A stretch of 64,000 nt of DNA, taken from Desulfobacteraceae bacterium UBA5616. Lineage in GTDB: Bacteria; Desulfobacterota; Desulfobacteria; Desulfobacterales; UBA5616. The stretch covers positions 1 through 64,000 of the forward strand of contig DIKO01000049.1 of assembly GCA_002423615.1 (NCBI GenBank), given 5' to 3'. The notes under the pieces were generated by a model, which saw only the letters and a list, made by a program, of their open reading frames with translations, was not told the DNA's origin and searched no databases. Below are positions 17,812 through 26,093 of the stretch, piece by piece; positions within the stretch are counted from its first letter, which is position 1, and each line of letters begins with the position of its first letter. The position numbers were made by a program, and so were the translations under genes.

Positions 17812-18466
17812 GGGAAAAAAGCCGGTACAGGCCTTCCATGATGAGGCCGGTTGCGATGGGTACGTAAAGATTGTCGTTCAGGTAACGGTTTCGGGTTATT
17901 TTTACAGGGATAAGTTCAAGAAGCGTGATGAGAAAAGATGTCCCCAGCATGTATGCCCATGAGACGGGATGCCCCCAGGTTTCGAAAAGCAGGGGAATCC
18001 GTGGGAACAATAATGAAAACAACAAGATGCAGGTTAACAGACAGGCCAGTGACCCTTCGACGGTTTTTCCCAGGAACCTGATGCGGCCGAGACTTTGCCC
18101 CACGATGGCGGCCATGGCGTCTCCCAGTATAAAGAGCGTCAGCATGACGAATGAAATATGGGGAGCGTGAACAAAGACAAGCGAGGAGAGTGCCGCCCCG
18201 CCGATCAGGTAGGTCGCCCCGGTAAAATTCCGTCGCTCATTTTTTCGCAGCAAAAACTGAAAATATTTCAAGAAAAGGGCACGGGTGTTCGGATATCTGA
18301 AACGTAGCACTTCAAGGAGCAACGATGCCCCGAACAGAAAAAACAGGACTATCGGAGGAACCCATAAAGAGACCCATTCTATGCGGGGAATATAAAAAAT
18401 GCCGATGGGCATGGCAAGGGCGAAAAGGTGCAGGAGCTTCCGATTGATTTCCTCTTTTTTCAGCAA
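17804..18466 (-). CDS. Integral-membrane dolichol/diacylglycerol kinase-like (CTP-dependent lipid kinase family) protein
   Basis: A 220-residue protein with six or seven hydrophobic segments. It opens EEINRKLLHLFAL, carries ERRNFTGATYLIGGA and FILGDAMAAIVGQSLGR (residues about 130-147), and ends NRYLNDNLYVPIATG. This is the pattern of the SEC59/DGK1-type CTP-dependent polyprenol or diacylglycerol kinases, related to phosphatidate cytidylyltransferases. It would act in the inner membrane on a lipid alcohol; whether that is a polyprenol or diacylglycerol is unclear. The start codon is a TTG. It converges on DctM with an eight-base overlap and lies 34 bases downstream of the pantothenate kinase gene on the same strand. 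Confidence 0.72.
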   Translation of the reverse strand: MLKKEEINRKLLHLFALAMPIGIFYIPRIEWVSLWVPPIVLFFLFGASLLLEVLRFRYPNTRALFLKYFQFLLRKNERRNFTGATYLIGGAALSSLVFVHAPHISFVMLTLFILGDAMAAIVGQSLGRIRFLGKTVEGSLACLLTCILLFSLLFPRIPLLFETWGHPVSWAYMLGTSFLITLLELIPVKITRNRYLNDNLYVPIATGLIMEGLYRLFSLI

Positions 18467-18500
18467 GATCCGTGGTATCCTGTAATCCGTTTGATGAACA

Positions 18501-19307
18501 TCAGATGGAAATCGAAGCGCCCACGGCGGTAGCGTATTCAGCCAGCCTGGGAGTGTAAAACGGGAAACCGGAAAATTTGGACAGATCGTCGAAAATCCGT
18601 TTTGCCGTGGGCAGGGTGGACAGTCTGCCCGTCAGAATGATGGCGTTGTTTCCCGTGGCCCTTGCTGCGCCGATAGCCGCGATGCCGATGGTCTGGTAGA
18701 CCAGGTAAAGGATGCCGATGGCGATGTCTGATTCGCCGGCGTCATCGGCACATTTTCCGAAGTTCGACGCGGTCGCCGTGGGGGGAAGTCCGACGATTTC
18801 GGATGTGGCGATGTCCCCGATACTCAAATCCACCCGGTTGAGCTTTCCTTTTTCAGCTTTCCGGCAAAGCAGTGAAATGTCGGTAATGCCTAAAATATAT
18901 TTCGAGAGCCCCACCAGGGTTCCCCCGCCGATACCTGTTCCTCCCCAGTGGGCGATGCGGTTTTCATCGACTTCAACAAAGGCCGTACCGGTCCCCATGC
19001 TGACAACGATGGCTTTGGAAATTTTGGACAGGAAGACGCCCCCCCGGCCAATGGCCTCAAATTCGCTGACCAGTTTAACAGGAAGCCCCAGAAGGTGGTC
19101 GCCGATCAGCCCGGCGCCTATTCCTGTAAGGGCAATGCACTGGACATCGACAAGACTTCGATGTCCGGCGATCAGAAATTTGCCCAGAGCACCGGCGGCG
19201 GATGCAACCGGGTCGTCGGCTTTAACCGTCAAGGGATGGACGATTTTGCCGTTGTCATAACCGATAATATTTGTTGTGGTGCCGCCGATATGTATGCCGA
19301 TGATCAT
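18501..19307 (-). CDS. Type II pantothenate kinase-like protein
   Basis: This 268-residue ASKHA-fold kinase has GIHIGGTTTNIIGY as its phosphate-1 loop, LTGIGAGLIGDHLLG, a SEFEAIGRGG segment with the likely catalytic Glu, VSMGTGTAFVEV as phosphate 2 and HWGGTGIGGGTLVGLSK. This is the CoaW type found in staphylococci and eukaryotes. It phosphorylates pantothenate, the first step to coenzyme A, and this class is generally insensitive to CoA feedback. A strong AAAGGAGG precedes the ATG. Its presence beside many CoA-dependent catabolic genes suggests high CoA demand. No other CoA-biosynthesis gene is nearby. Confidence 0.78.
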   Translation of the reverse strand: MIIGIHIGGTTTNIIGYDNGKIVHPLTVKADDPVASAAGALGKFLIAGHRSLVDVQCIALTGIGAGLIGDHLLGLPVKLVSEFEAIGRGGVFLSKISKAIVVSMGTGTAFVEVDENRIAHWGGTGIGGGTLVGLSKYILGITDISLLCRKAEKGKLNRVDLSIGDIATSEIVGLPPTATASNFGKCADDAGESDIAIGILYLVYQTIGIAAIGAARATGNNAIILTGRLSTLPTAKRIFDDLSKFSGFPFYTPRLAEYATAVGASISI

Positions 19308-19724
19308 ACCGTGCCTCCTTTGGCGATGGCATAAAAAGCGGGTACTGGAATCCGATTCCCCTGAGGGCCATGGTATTTTATCAATTTAAACCATTTCGGG
19401 AAAATGATGTCAATATGAACGAGCTGTGAGCGGTTATTTCCGGATTTCTCTCCAGGCGGACACTCTTCGAATCGGGAATTAAATTCAAATTCTGAACGGC
19501 CCTGCGGTTTGTCAATTGGCAAAATGAAAAGATCGTGTTATGGAGGACTGCAAAAGGTAAAACCCAGCTTTTCAACGCCTAATCTTCCTGAACATACAAG
19601 ATGTCGGATCGTCATATACACACGCCGCATTAATGCGGACCTGGATTTCTGAAAGATTCAGAGTCGTGTCAGGATTCCGGAAAACATTTGTTTCTTCAAA
19701 ATGCATCACGTGGAGGAGGTTCCA
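19308..19724. other. Intergenic control region, no gene seen
   Basis: A 417-base gap between the leftward pantothenate kinase and the rightward SDR-TPP enzyme-CoA transferase operon. I see no credible coding frame, long repeat or sigma-54 type promoter here. It must hold two divergent promoters, neither of which I can place with confidence. Confidence 0.5.
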
Positions 19725-20558
19725 ATGAAATTAAAGGATAGAATAGCTTTGATCACCGGTGCGGGTTCGGGGTTTGGAAGGGTTATCGCGTTGCAGATGG
19801 CTGGGGAGGGCGCTAAAATTGCGGTGAACGACATCAATCCCAGGGGTATTGAAGAGACTTTGGCTGAATTAAAGTCCATCGGCGCCCAGGGCCTGGGTCT
19901 GACTGCGGACGTCAGTAAAGTGGATCAGGTCCAGGAAATGTTCCGCACCTTGAAATCCACCTGGGGCGGCATCGACATCCTGGTCAATAACGCCGGTTTT
20001 GGCGCATTTCCCAGTTGGTCGGATTATTCGGACAAGGCCAATACCGCATTCATCAAAGGCACTGAAGAACTGGCGACCCTTGGCAAGGTTCAGGAATCCA
20101 TGAAGATCACCTCTCATTTAAAGGATGAATACTGGCATGTGATGATCGATGTTCATTTGAACGGCACCTTTTACTGCACCCGGGAAGCCTTGAAAATCAT
20201 GGAGGAACAACGCAAAGGGAAAATCATCAACATGGCGTCGATTTGCGGCATGCGCGGCTGTCCGGGGGCGCCGTCCTATTCCGCCGCCAAGGCCGGCATT
20301 ATAGGCTTCACCAAATCCGTGGCACTGGAAGTCATCCCGTCCAACATCATTGTCAACGCCGTTGCACCGGGGTACGTGGATACGCCGCTGCTGGACACCC
20401 TGACCCCGGAAGTAAAGGAACTCATCAGGATGCAAAAACCCATCGGCCGCCTGGGCACTCCCGAAGAAATCGCGAGTGCAGTGGTTTATCTGGCCACGGA
20501 TGAGGCGGACTTTTTCGTGGGCCAGGTGATCAGCCCCAACGGCGGAATGGTCATGTGA
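19725..20558 (+). CDS. SDR-family oxidoreductase with insertion after the NNAG motif
   Basis: This 277-residue short-chain dehydrogenase has TGAGSGFG near residues 12-19, NDINPRG giving NAD preference, NNAG near 87, MASICGMRG with the catalytic Ser, YSAAKAG with Tyr-Lys, and APGYVDTPLLDTL. Between NNAG and the next helix there are roughly 30 extra residues (YSDKANTAFIKGTEELATLG onward) not seen in most FabG-like enzymes. The ATG at 19725 follows GGAGGAGG by six bases; an upstream ATG at 19701 lacks such a site. It begins an operon with the TPP enzyme (36 bases later) and the CaiB-type CoA-transferase. It probably oxidises or reduces a hydroxy/keto acid intermediate. Confidence 0.82.
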   Translation: MKLKDRIALITGAGSGFGRVIALQMAGEGAKIAVNDINPRGIEETLAELKSIGAQGLGLTADVSKVDQVQEMFRTLKSTWGGIDILVNNAGFGAFPSWSDYSDKANTAFIKGTEELATLGKVQESMKITSHLKDEYWHVMIDVHLNGTFYCTREALKIMEEQRKGKIINMASICGMRGCPGAPSYSAAKAGIIGFTKSVALEVIPSNIIVNAVAPGYVDTPLLDTLTPEVKELIRMQKPIGRLGTPEEIASAVVYLATDEADFFVGQVISPNGGMVM

Positions 20559-20594
20559 AGGTGAAAAACAGGTTTTCACATCAAAGGGGGGTAT

Positions 20595-22268
20595 ATGAAA
20601 GGAAGAGATGCAGTTGTCGAGATGTTTCGACGACAGGGAGTGCGATATGTTTTCGGGAATCCCGGGACCACTGAATTCGGATTGATCACATCCCTTAAGG
20701 AACAGTCTGAAATCCAATACATTCTGGCCTTACAGGAGGGGGTGGCCCTGGAAATGGCACGTGCCTACGCCAATGCGTCGGGAAAAACCGGCGTGGTGAA
20801 TCTTCACGTGGCGCCGGGCCTGGGGAATGCCATGGGGGCACTGTACAACGCCGCCATGGGCAAAATGCCCCTGGTGGTCACCGCCGGGCAGCAGGACACC
20901 CGCATGTTGATCCAGGAACCCCTGCTGTCCCATGACCTGGTGGCCATGGCCCGGCCCCTGACCAAATGGGCGGTTCAGATTCAGCATGCGGAAGACATCC
21001 CGGTGATCATGTCCAGGGCTTTCAAGACAGCACAGGACCCGCCCCGGGGGCCGGTTTTTGTGTCGCTTCCAGGCAATGTTCTGGAAGATGAACTAAAAAT
21101 GGAGCTCCGGCCGCAAGGCCAGTATTACCGCTCAGCCCGGCCTGATCCGGCAGGGCTTGAAAGAGCCTCTGAAATTCTCCTGAAGTCCAAACACCCGGTG
21201 GTGATTTGCGGAGACGGTGTAGCCGCCTCGCGGGCTGTGGAAGAACTGGTCGGCCTGGCTGAATTCCTGGGGGCCCGGGTATGGAATACCCTGATGGTGG
21301 GGGCCTTGAATTTTCCCATGACCCACCCCCAGTTCCGGGGGATTCTGCCCGCAGATGCCGGAACCATCCGGATGACCCTGGGCAAGGCGGATGCAGTCCT
21401 TTCAGTGGGGGCGAACCTGTTTAACGATGTTTTTTATGATGAAAGTTATCCCCTGCCGGAAGGCAGCATGTTGATCCAGATTGGGGATTGCCCATGGGAA
21501 ATGGGGAAAAATTTAAGCGCCGATGCCGGAATTCTGTGCAACCCGAAGGCCGGAATAGCAGAATTACACTGTTTGATGGAGTCCACGGCCGGCGCGGAAT
21601 TCAGAACGTTGTCTGAAAAACGGCGACAGGAATTGGCGGAGCAAAAAATCGCTGAACAGGCTCAGGCAGAAGCCCAGGAAAGGAAACGCTGGGATAATAC
21701 CCCCATTTCCAACGTTCGGCTCATGATGGATATAAGGGACTGCCTCCCCGAAAACGCCATCATCTATAACGAGGGAGTGTCGGCGCACATGGATGTACTC
21801 TCTACCCTGGCTTTTAAGCGCCCCGGAAGCCTTTTCGGGAACCACGGGGGAGGCATTGGCCAGGGTCTCCCGGGGGCCATCGGCGTAAAGCTGGCCCATC
21901 CTGAAAATCCGGTGATCGCCCTGGTGGGGGACGGTTCGGCCATGTATACCATCCAGAGTCTCTGGACTGCGGCCTATCATCACATTCCGGTGATCTATGT
22001 CATCCTCGCCAACCAGAGTTACCGGATTTTGAAATACAACATGGCCCGTTATCTTTCTGTAGAGAAAGCCCAATCTTCCAGGCCCTATGCATTTATGGAT
22101 TTTGCCGACCCACCCCTGGATTTTGTGGGAATGGCCGGGAGCATGGGGGTTGCGGGGAAGCTTGTCCTCGGGCCTGAAGACATCAAGCCATCATTAAAAC
22201 AGGCCTTGTCTTCCGGAGGCCCCTTTCTCCTTGAGGTCCGGACCGATGGAAAAGGTCCCGGAGAATGA
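20595..22268 (+). CDS. Thiamine-diphosphate enzyme, benzoylformate decarboxylase/acetolactate synthase-like
   Basis: This 557-residue, three-domain TPP enzyme has an N-terminal domain with VFGNPGTTEF and LALQEGVALEMA, whose Glu activates thiamine. A central domain runs from about 190 to 330. The C-terminal TPP domain has NHGGGIGQGLPGAIG and the magnesium motif from GDGSAMYTIQSL to ILANQSYRILK (about residues 442-478). Its NPGTTE motif is closer to benzoylformate decarboxylase (MdlC) than to biosynthetic acetolactate synthase, and no small regulatory subunit follows. It would decarboxylate a 2-oxoacid or cleave or join a ketone. A CoA-transferase gene follows, so the product may enter CoA metabolism. 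Substrate unknown. Confidence 0.85.
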   Translation: MKGRDAVVEMFRRQGVRYVFGNPGTTEFGLITSLKEQSEIQYILALQEGVALEMARAYANASGKTGVVNLHVAPGLGNAMGALYNAAMGKMPLVVTAGQQDTRMLIQEPLLSHDLVAMARPLTKWAVQIQHAEDIPVIMSRAFKTAQDPPRGPVFVSLPGNVLEDELKMELRPQGQYYRSARPDPAGLERASEILLKSKHPVVICGDGVAASRAVEELVGLAEFLGARVWNTLMVGALNFPMTHPQFRGILPADAGTIRMTLGKADAVLSVGANLFNDVFYDESYPLPEGSMLIQIGDCPWEMGKNLSADAGILCNPKAGIAELHCLMESTAGAEFRTLSEKRRQELAEQKIAEQAQAEAQERKRWDNTPISNVRLMMDIRDCLPENAIIYNEGVSAHMDVLSTLAFKRPGSLFGNHGGGIGQGLPGAIGVKLAHPENPVIALVGDGSAMYTIQSLWTAAYHHIPVIYVILANQSYRILKYNMARYLSVEKAQSSRPYAFMDFADPPLDFVGMAGSMGVAGKLVLGPEDIKPSLKQALSSGGPFLLEVRTDGKGPGE

Positions 22269-22328
22269 CTCACCTGTCTGATTTGAACGAATTTTTTTGA
22301 TTTTTACGCCTAAAGAAAGGGAAGGAAT

Positions 22329-23537
22329 ATGCTTGCACTGGAAGGAATCAGAGTGATCGATTTCACGACATGGATCTTCGCAGCCGGGTGCAGCGCCATG
22401 CTGGCGGATCTGGGTGCGGAGGTGATAAAGGTTGAAGATCCTGCAACGGGGGATCCCCAGCGGGCCATCATGATGTTCGGCGGCGGGACTGAAATACCCG
22501 ACATCAATTTTCCGTGGGAGCTGGAAAACAGGAGCAAGAAGGGAATGGCCATCGACCTCAGGGTGGAAGAGGGAAAGAAGATCATGTACAAGATGGTTGA
22601 AAAGGCCGATGTTTTTGTCTCCAATATCCGATCCGATGTGCTGGAAGGGCTGGGGATGAGCTACGAATCCTTATCAGCCGTCAATCCGAGGTTGATCTAT
22701 GCCCACGGAAGCGGTTACGGCGCATCAGGACCGGAATACGCCCGCCCGGGTTTTGACTACGCCGCTTTCTGGGCCAGGGGGGGGATCATGAACATGGTCG
22801 GCGAACCCGATGCACCGCCGCCGATGTGTCTGCCGGGATACGGGGACAATACCAGTGCCATGGCAATGGCCGGGGGAATTGCCTTTGCCCTGTTTGTCAG
22901 GGAAAGAACCGGCATCGGGCAGAAAGTGGATGTTTCACTTCTGGGCACGGCCATGTGGTGCAACAGCCTTTCCATCGTTGGGGCAGGCTTTGCCCAGGAA
23001 GAAGCCAAACGGATTTCCCGGAAACAAGTGCCCAATCCTTTGTTCAATTCCTATCGATGCCGGGACGGAAAATGGCTGATGCTGGCCTGCCTTCAATCCG
23101 ACCGGTATTGGTCGGATTTTTGCCGGGTCATGAAAATTGAACAATTTGAAAACGATGAAAAACATGCCGACATGTTTAAACGCGCGGTAAATCCGTCTCC
23201 CCTGATCGCGATTTTAGACGAGTTGTTTCTGCAAAAGGACAGGGCCGAGTGGGGCAGGCTGTTTGATGAAAAGGAAATTATCTGGGCCCCGATTCAGACG
23301 TTTCAGGAGACTTTAAACGATCCCCAGGCCGCCGCCAACGGATTCGTGTCCGAGGTCATCCATCCGGAACACGGGTCTTTTAGGCTTGTCAACTGTCCGT
23401 TTAAATTGGAAAAAACGCCTGCCTCCATAAAAGCTATCGGCCCTGAGCTGGGGCAGCATACCGAGGAAATTCTAATGGATATGGGCTACTCCTGGGAAGA
23501 GATCCTCGCCTTTAAAGAGGCCAAGGCCATTATCTGA
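22329..23537 (+). CDS. CaiB/BaiF family (class III) CoA-transferase
   Basis: This 402-residue enzyme has the class III CoA-transferase pattern: GIRVIDFTTWIFAAGCSAML, LGAEVIKVEDPATGDPQR, LENRSKKGMAIDLR, ADVFVSNIRSDVLEGLGMSY and GYGASGPEYARPGFDYAAFW, which holds the catalytic Asp near residue 144. It moves CoA between an acyl-CoA donor and a carboxylic acid without ATP, or racemises acyl-CoAs in some members. It is the last gene of the SDR-TPP enzyme-CoA transferase operon, 60 bases after the TPP gene. I infer that it activates the acid made or consumed by the operon. Length is normal. Confidence 0.9.
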   Translation: MLALEGIRVIDFTTWIFAAGCSAMLADLGAEVIKVEDPATGDPQRAIMMFGGGTEIPDINFPWELENRSKKGMAIDLRVEEGKKIMYKMVEKADVFVSNIRSDVLEGLGMSYESLSAVNPRLIYAHGSGYGASGPEYARPGFDYAAFWARGGIMNMVGEPDAPPPMCLPGYGDNTSAMAMAGGIAFALFVRERTGIGQKVDVSLLGTAMWCNSLSIVGAGFAQEEAKRISRKQVPNPLFNSYRCRDGKWLMLACLQSDRYWSDFCRVMKIEQFENDEKHADMFKRAVNPSPLIAILDELFLQKDRAEWGRLFDEKEIIWAPIQTFQETLNDPQAAANGFVSEVIHPEHGSFRLVNCPFKLEKTPASIKAIGPELGQHTEEILMDMGYSWEEILAFKEAKAII

Positions 23538-23572
23538 TAGTGTTTAATTTTTTGTGGAATATTGAAATTGGG

Positions 23573-23598
23573 CACCCTCTTGCCATGCCAGGGGGGTG
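23573..23598. terminator. Bidirectional hairpin between convergent CoA-transferase and MerR genes
   Basis: CACCCTCTT (23573-23581) pairs with AGGGGGGTG (23590-23598), including two G-U pairs, with an 8-nt loop. It lies between stops at 23537 (plus) and 23600 (minus), preceded by a TTTTTT run at 23548-23553. Confidence 0.5.
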
Positions 23599-23599
23599 T

Positions 23600-24367
23600 T
23601 CAGCGTTTGACGCCGGACATGTTCAGCTTTCGCGCAACCTCGGCGCCGTTTTTTTGCTGGGTCGGTTCATAATGTCTTTCGAAGTATTTTTTTGATTCTT
23701 CCTTGGAGGCCATCCTGTAAAAGTGATAAAGGAAAAGGCTCATCACCTCCACGGATTTATTGACCATCCCGATAAATTCATCCTCGGACATGCTGGAATG
23801 CCAGGTCGGTACGAATTTGTAAAAGTTCTTGACCACCATGTCCCGAAACAGATCCGTGTATTGCCTCAGGTTTTCAGGATCAATACCTCCACTGGGCCCC
23901 ATTCCGATCTGGTCCATTTCCACCAGAAGTTTCCCGATGATTACGTTTTCTCTTGAATAGATTTTCTTTTCGTTAACCGATTCAAAGGTAATGATTCCCC
24001 ATTCCTCGAATTTACTCAGCCATTTTGAGCTGATGCCGGTTGCGTCCATAAATGCGGATTCACCCGTGACACTGCCGGAAAAGAGATGATCCAGGGGCCT
24101 GAAATACTCGCTCAGAAACCGGAAGGAATGCTGATCCGTGGGCGATTCCTTTCTCATTTTCTGGATCAGCTTTTTGATGACCGGAATGGGTAGGAAGTAG
24201 TTTTCCCGAAGGGATTTGATCAACTGGATCTGGTCGATATATCCTTCATGGTAATCGGCGACGTTTTTGGCCGCCTTTCTGGGTTTGCGCAAAACGCCTT
24301 CACGGATATAATAGTGGATCGTTTCCCGGGATACCCCCGTCCGTTTCACCAGTTCACTTATTTTCAT
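23600..24367 (-). CDS. MerR-family transcriptional regulator
   Basis: This roughly 255-residue protein starts MKISELVKRTGVSRETIHYY followed by IREGVLRKPRK, a canonical MerR winged-helix start (residues 1-70). A long alpha-helical region follows, ending in a TetR-C-like stretch (VKNFYKFVPTWHSSMSEDEF). The Cys residues of metal-sensing MerR proteins are absent, so it probably senses an organic or acyl-CoA ligand. I moved the start to ATG 24367, preceded by AAAGGAA; the frame is open further upstream. It is divergent from the thiolase-acyl-CoA dehydrogenase operon across a 464-base AT-rich gap and convergent with the CoA-transferase operon. I infer that it controls the thiolase operon. Confidence 0.82.
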   Translation of the reverse strand: MKISELVKRTGVSRETIHYYIREGVLRKPRKAAKNVADYHEGYIDQIQLIKSLRENYFLPIPVIKKLIQKMRKESPTDQHSFRFLSEYFRPLDHLFSGSVTGESAFMDATGISSKWLSKFEEWGIITFESVNEKKIYSRENVIIGKLLVEMDQIGMGPSGGIDPENLRQYTDLFRDMVVKNFYKFVPTWHSSMSEDEFIGMVNKSVEVMSLFLYHFYRMASKEESKKYFERHYEPTQQKNGAEVARKLNMSGVKR

Positions 24368-24831
24368 GAATTTCCTTTCGTTCCGCGCCCCGAGTTCCGA
24401 TACCCATTGATCTTCCAATCCTGAAACAATACTAAAAACTTTATGTTACGCAGTCCACGATGTCAAGAACGAAAAGCTTCGTCTAAATATATAGTAAGTT
24501 CCCCAAAATACGATATCATTATCCTAATCCCATGCTGACTATGCTATAACCAATTAAAATTAAATAAAATAAAATAACCCAAAATATTATTCAAATCAAA
24601 TTCGAAAAACAATTTTCAGATTTGAGATTGAGAAGGGACCATTTTCAGGTTGACAAAGCCTGCTCCATAAATTATTTGAATCGAATAGTATGTAATTAAC
24701 TATATAAAAACAAGTTGTCCGAAAAACGGTCCAACAAATTAATAATAATAGTAAATTAAAAATATTTAAAATGAGATAACCATCTTATCAATATAAATAA
24801 CCTACTCTCAGGACTGAGGAAAGGAATTCAG
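24368..24831. promoter_or_regulatory. AT-rich divergent control region between MerR and thiolase genes
   Basis: This gap is clearly AT-richer than its surroundings. On the plus strand TTGACA (24650-24655) is followed 17 bases later by TATTTG, a possible promoter for the thiolase gene with a long leader. ATAGT (24685-24689) and ACTAT (24699-24703) form a short inverted repeat downstream. No coding frame is convincing. Confidence 0.4.
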
Positions 24832-26019
24832 ATGACAGAATTAAAAGAATGCGTTTTCATAGACGGGGTCAGAACTCCCAACGCAAGGGCTCATAATGAA
24901 AAGGGCTGGTTTCGTCATGTGCGGCCTGACGAATTGTTGACCGCTGTTTATGGTGCACTTTTCCAGCGCAATCCGGCGATCAGACCCCAGGATGTGGATT
25001 GCGTCATGGTGGGTTCGGCAAATTTATCGGGAATGCAGAACGATATCGGAAGAATGTCCTGGCTGGCCTCGGGGCTTCCGGATTCCGTTCCCAGTCAATC
25101 CGTTTCAAATCAATGTCCGTCGGGGATGACGGCGACCATGAACGGCGCAAGGGCCATCATGGCCGGTGAGGCGGACATCATTATCGCCGCCGGTGCTGAA
25201 GATATGGAAAAAGTCGCCATGGCCGCCAATATGGATTTCCCACCCCGGCTATTGAAGTACTACGACATGAATGAACTTCCCATGGGCAGTACGGCTGAAA
25301 AGGTTGCCGAACAGTTCGGCATTTCAAAGGAGGATATGACCAATTTCGCCGTGTATTCCCATAAGAATGCCGTTATCGCAAGGAACGCCGGAAAATGGGC
25401 CGGCCAGATCATACCGGTCATGGGCAAAAAAGAAGATGGGACCGAGTTCCTGGTGGACCGGGATCAGTGGGTCCGGGAAACCATGGATGAGAAAAAAATG
25501 AATCTCATGGAAAGCCCGTTCAAACCCGGAGGACGGGTGACGGCCGCCACTTCCTCACCTTTAACTGCCGGAGCCGCCGCCGTATTGCTGATGAGCCGTG
25601 ACAGGGCGGATCAACTTGGCCTTTCCTACACCTATAAATATGCCTGTGGCGTCCAGGCCGGAAATGACCCCACGGTCATGGGCATCGGCCCGATTTTTGC
25701 CGTCAGGAAGCTTTTTGAAAAGACCGGTCTGAAACCGGATGATATCGGACCCATCGAGATCAATGAAGCCTTCGCCAGCCAATCCCTGGCCTGTATCCGC
25801 GAACTTGGACTGGACAATTTCAATGCGCCTTTTAAAAGGGTGAATGTATGGGGAGGCGCCGTTGCCCTGGGGCATCCTTTGGGGCAGTCCGGAGTGAGGC
25901 TCATCGTAACACTGCTCAATATTCTGAAATCGGATTTCCCCATGGAAAAATACGGCCTGGCGACCCTTTGCGGCGGTTTCGGCAACAGCAACGCGGTGCT
26001 CATTGAAAAAGTGAAATAA
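24832..26019 (+). CDS. Acetyl-CoA acyltransferase (thiolase)
   Basis: This 395-residue thiolase has nucleophile Cys 95 in SVSNQCPSGM, a second half with GPIEINEAFASQ and NVWGGAVALGHPLGQSG (His), and a final LCGGFGNSNAVL carrying the second active Cys. It cleaves or condenses 3-ketoacyl-CoA with CoA/acetyl-CoA in the cytoplasm. CPSG replaces the more common C(A/S)SG loop, a minor variation. The ribosome site is GAGGAAAGGAATTCAG. An acyl-CoA dehydrogenase follows after 74 bases, so the two are likely one beta-oxidation operon under the divergent MerR regulator. Confidence 0.9.
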   Translation: MTELKECVFIDGVRTPNARAHNEKGWFRHVRPDELLTAVYGALFQRNPAIRPQDVDCVMVGSANLSGMQNDIGRMSWLASGLPDSVPSQSVSNQCPSGMTATMNGARAIMAGEADIIIAAGAEDMEKVAMAANMDFPPRLLKYYDMNELPMGSTAEKVAEQFGISKEDMTNFAVYSHKNAVIARNAGKWAGQIIPVMGKKEDGTEFLVDRDQWVRETMDEKKMNLMESPFKPGGRVTAATSSPLTAGAAAVLLMSRDRADQLGLSYTYKYACGVQAGNDPTVMGIGPIFAVRKLFEKTGLKPDDIGPIEINEAFASQSLACIRELGLDNFNAPFKRVNVWGGAVALGHPLGQSGVRLIVTLLNILKSDFPMEKYGLATLCGGFGNSNAVLIEKVK

Positions 26020-26093
26020 CTTTATAAAGACAAAATCCGTCGGTGAAGTCAGGCTGAAAGACGGATCAACCCTTAACCAAGGAGATTGAAAAT

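Noticed and set aside
24368..24831. An AT-rich insertion or foreign element between MerR and thiolase genes.
   Set aside because: It has no coding frame, terminal repeats or target duplication; a divergent control region explains it.
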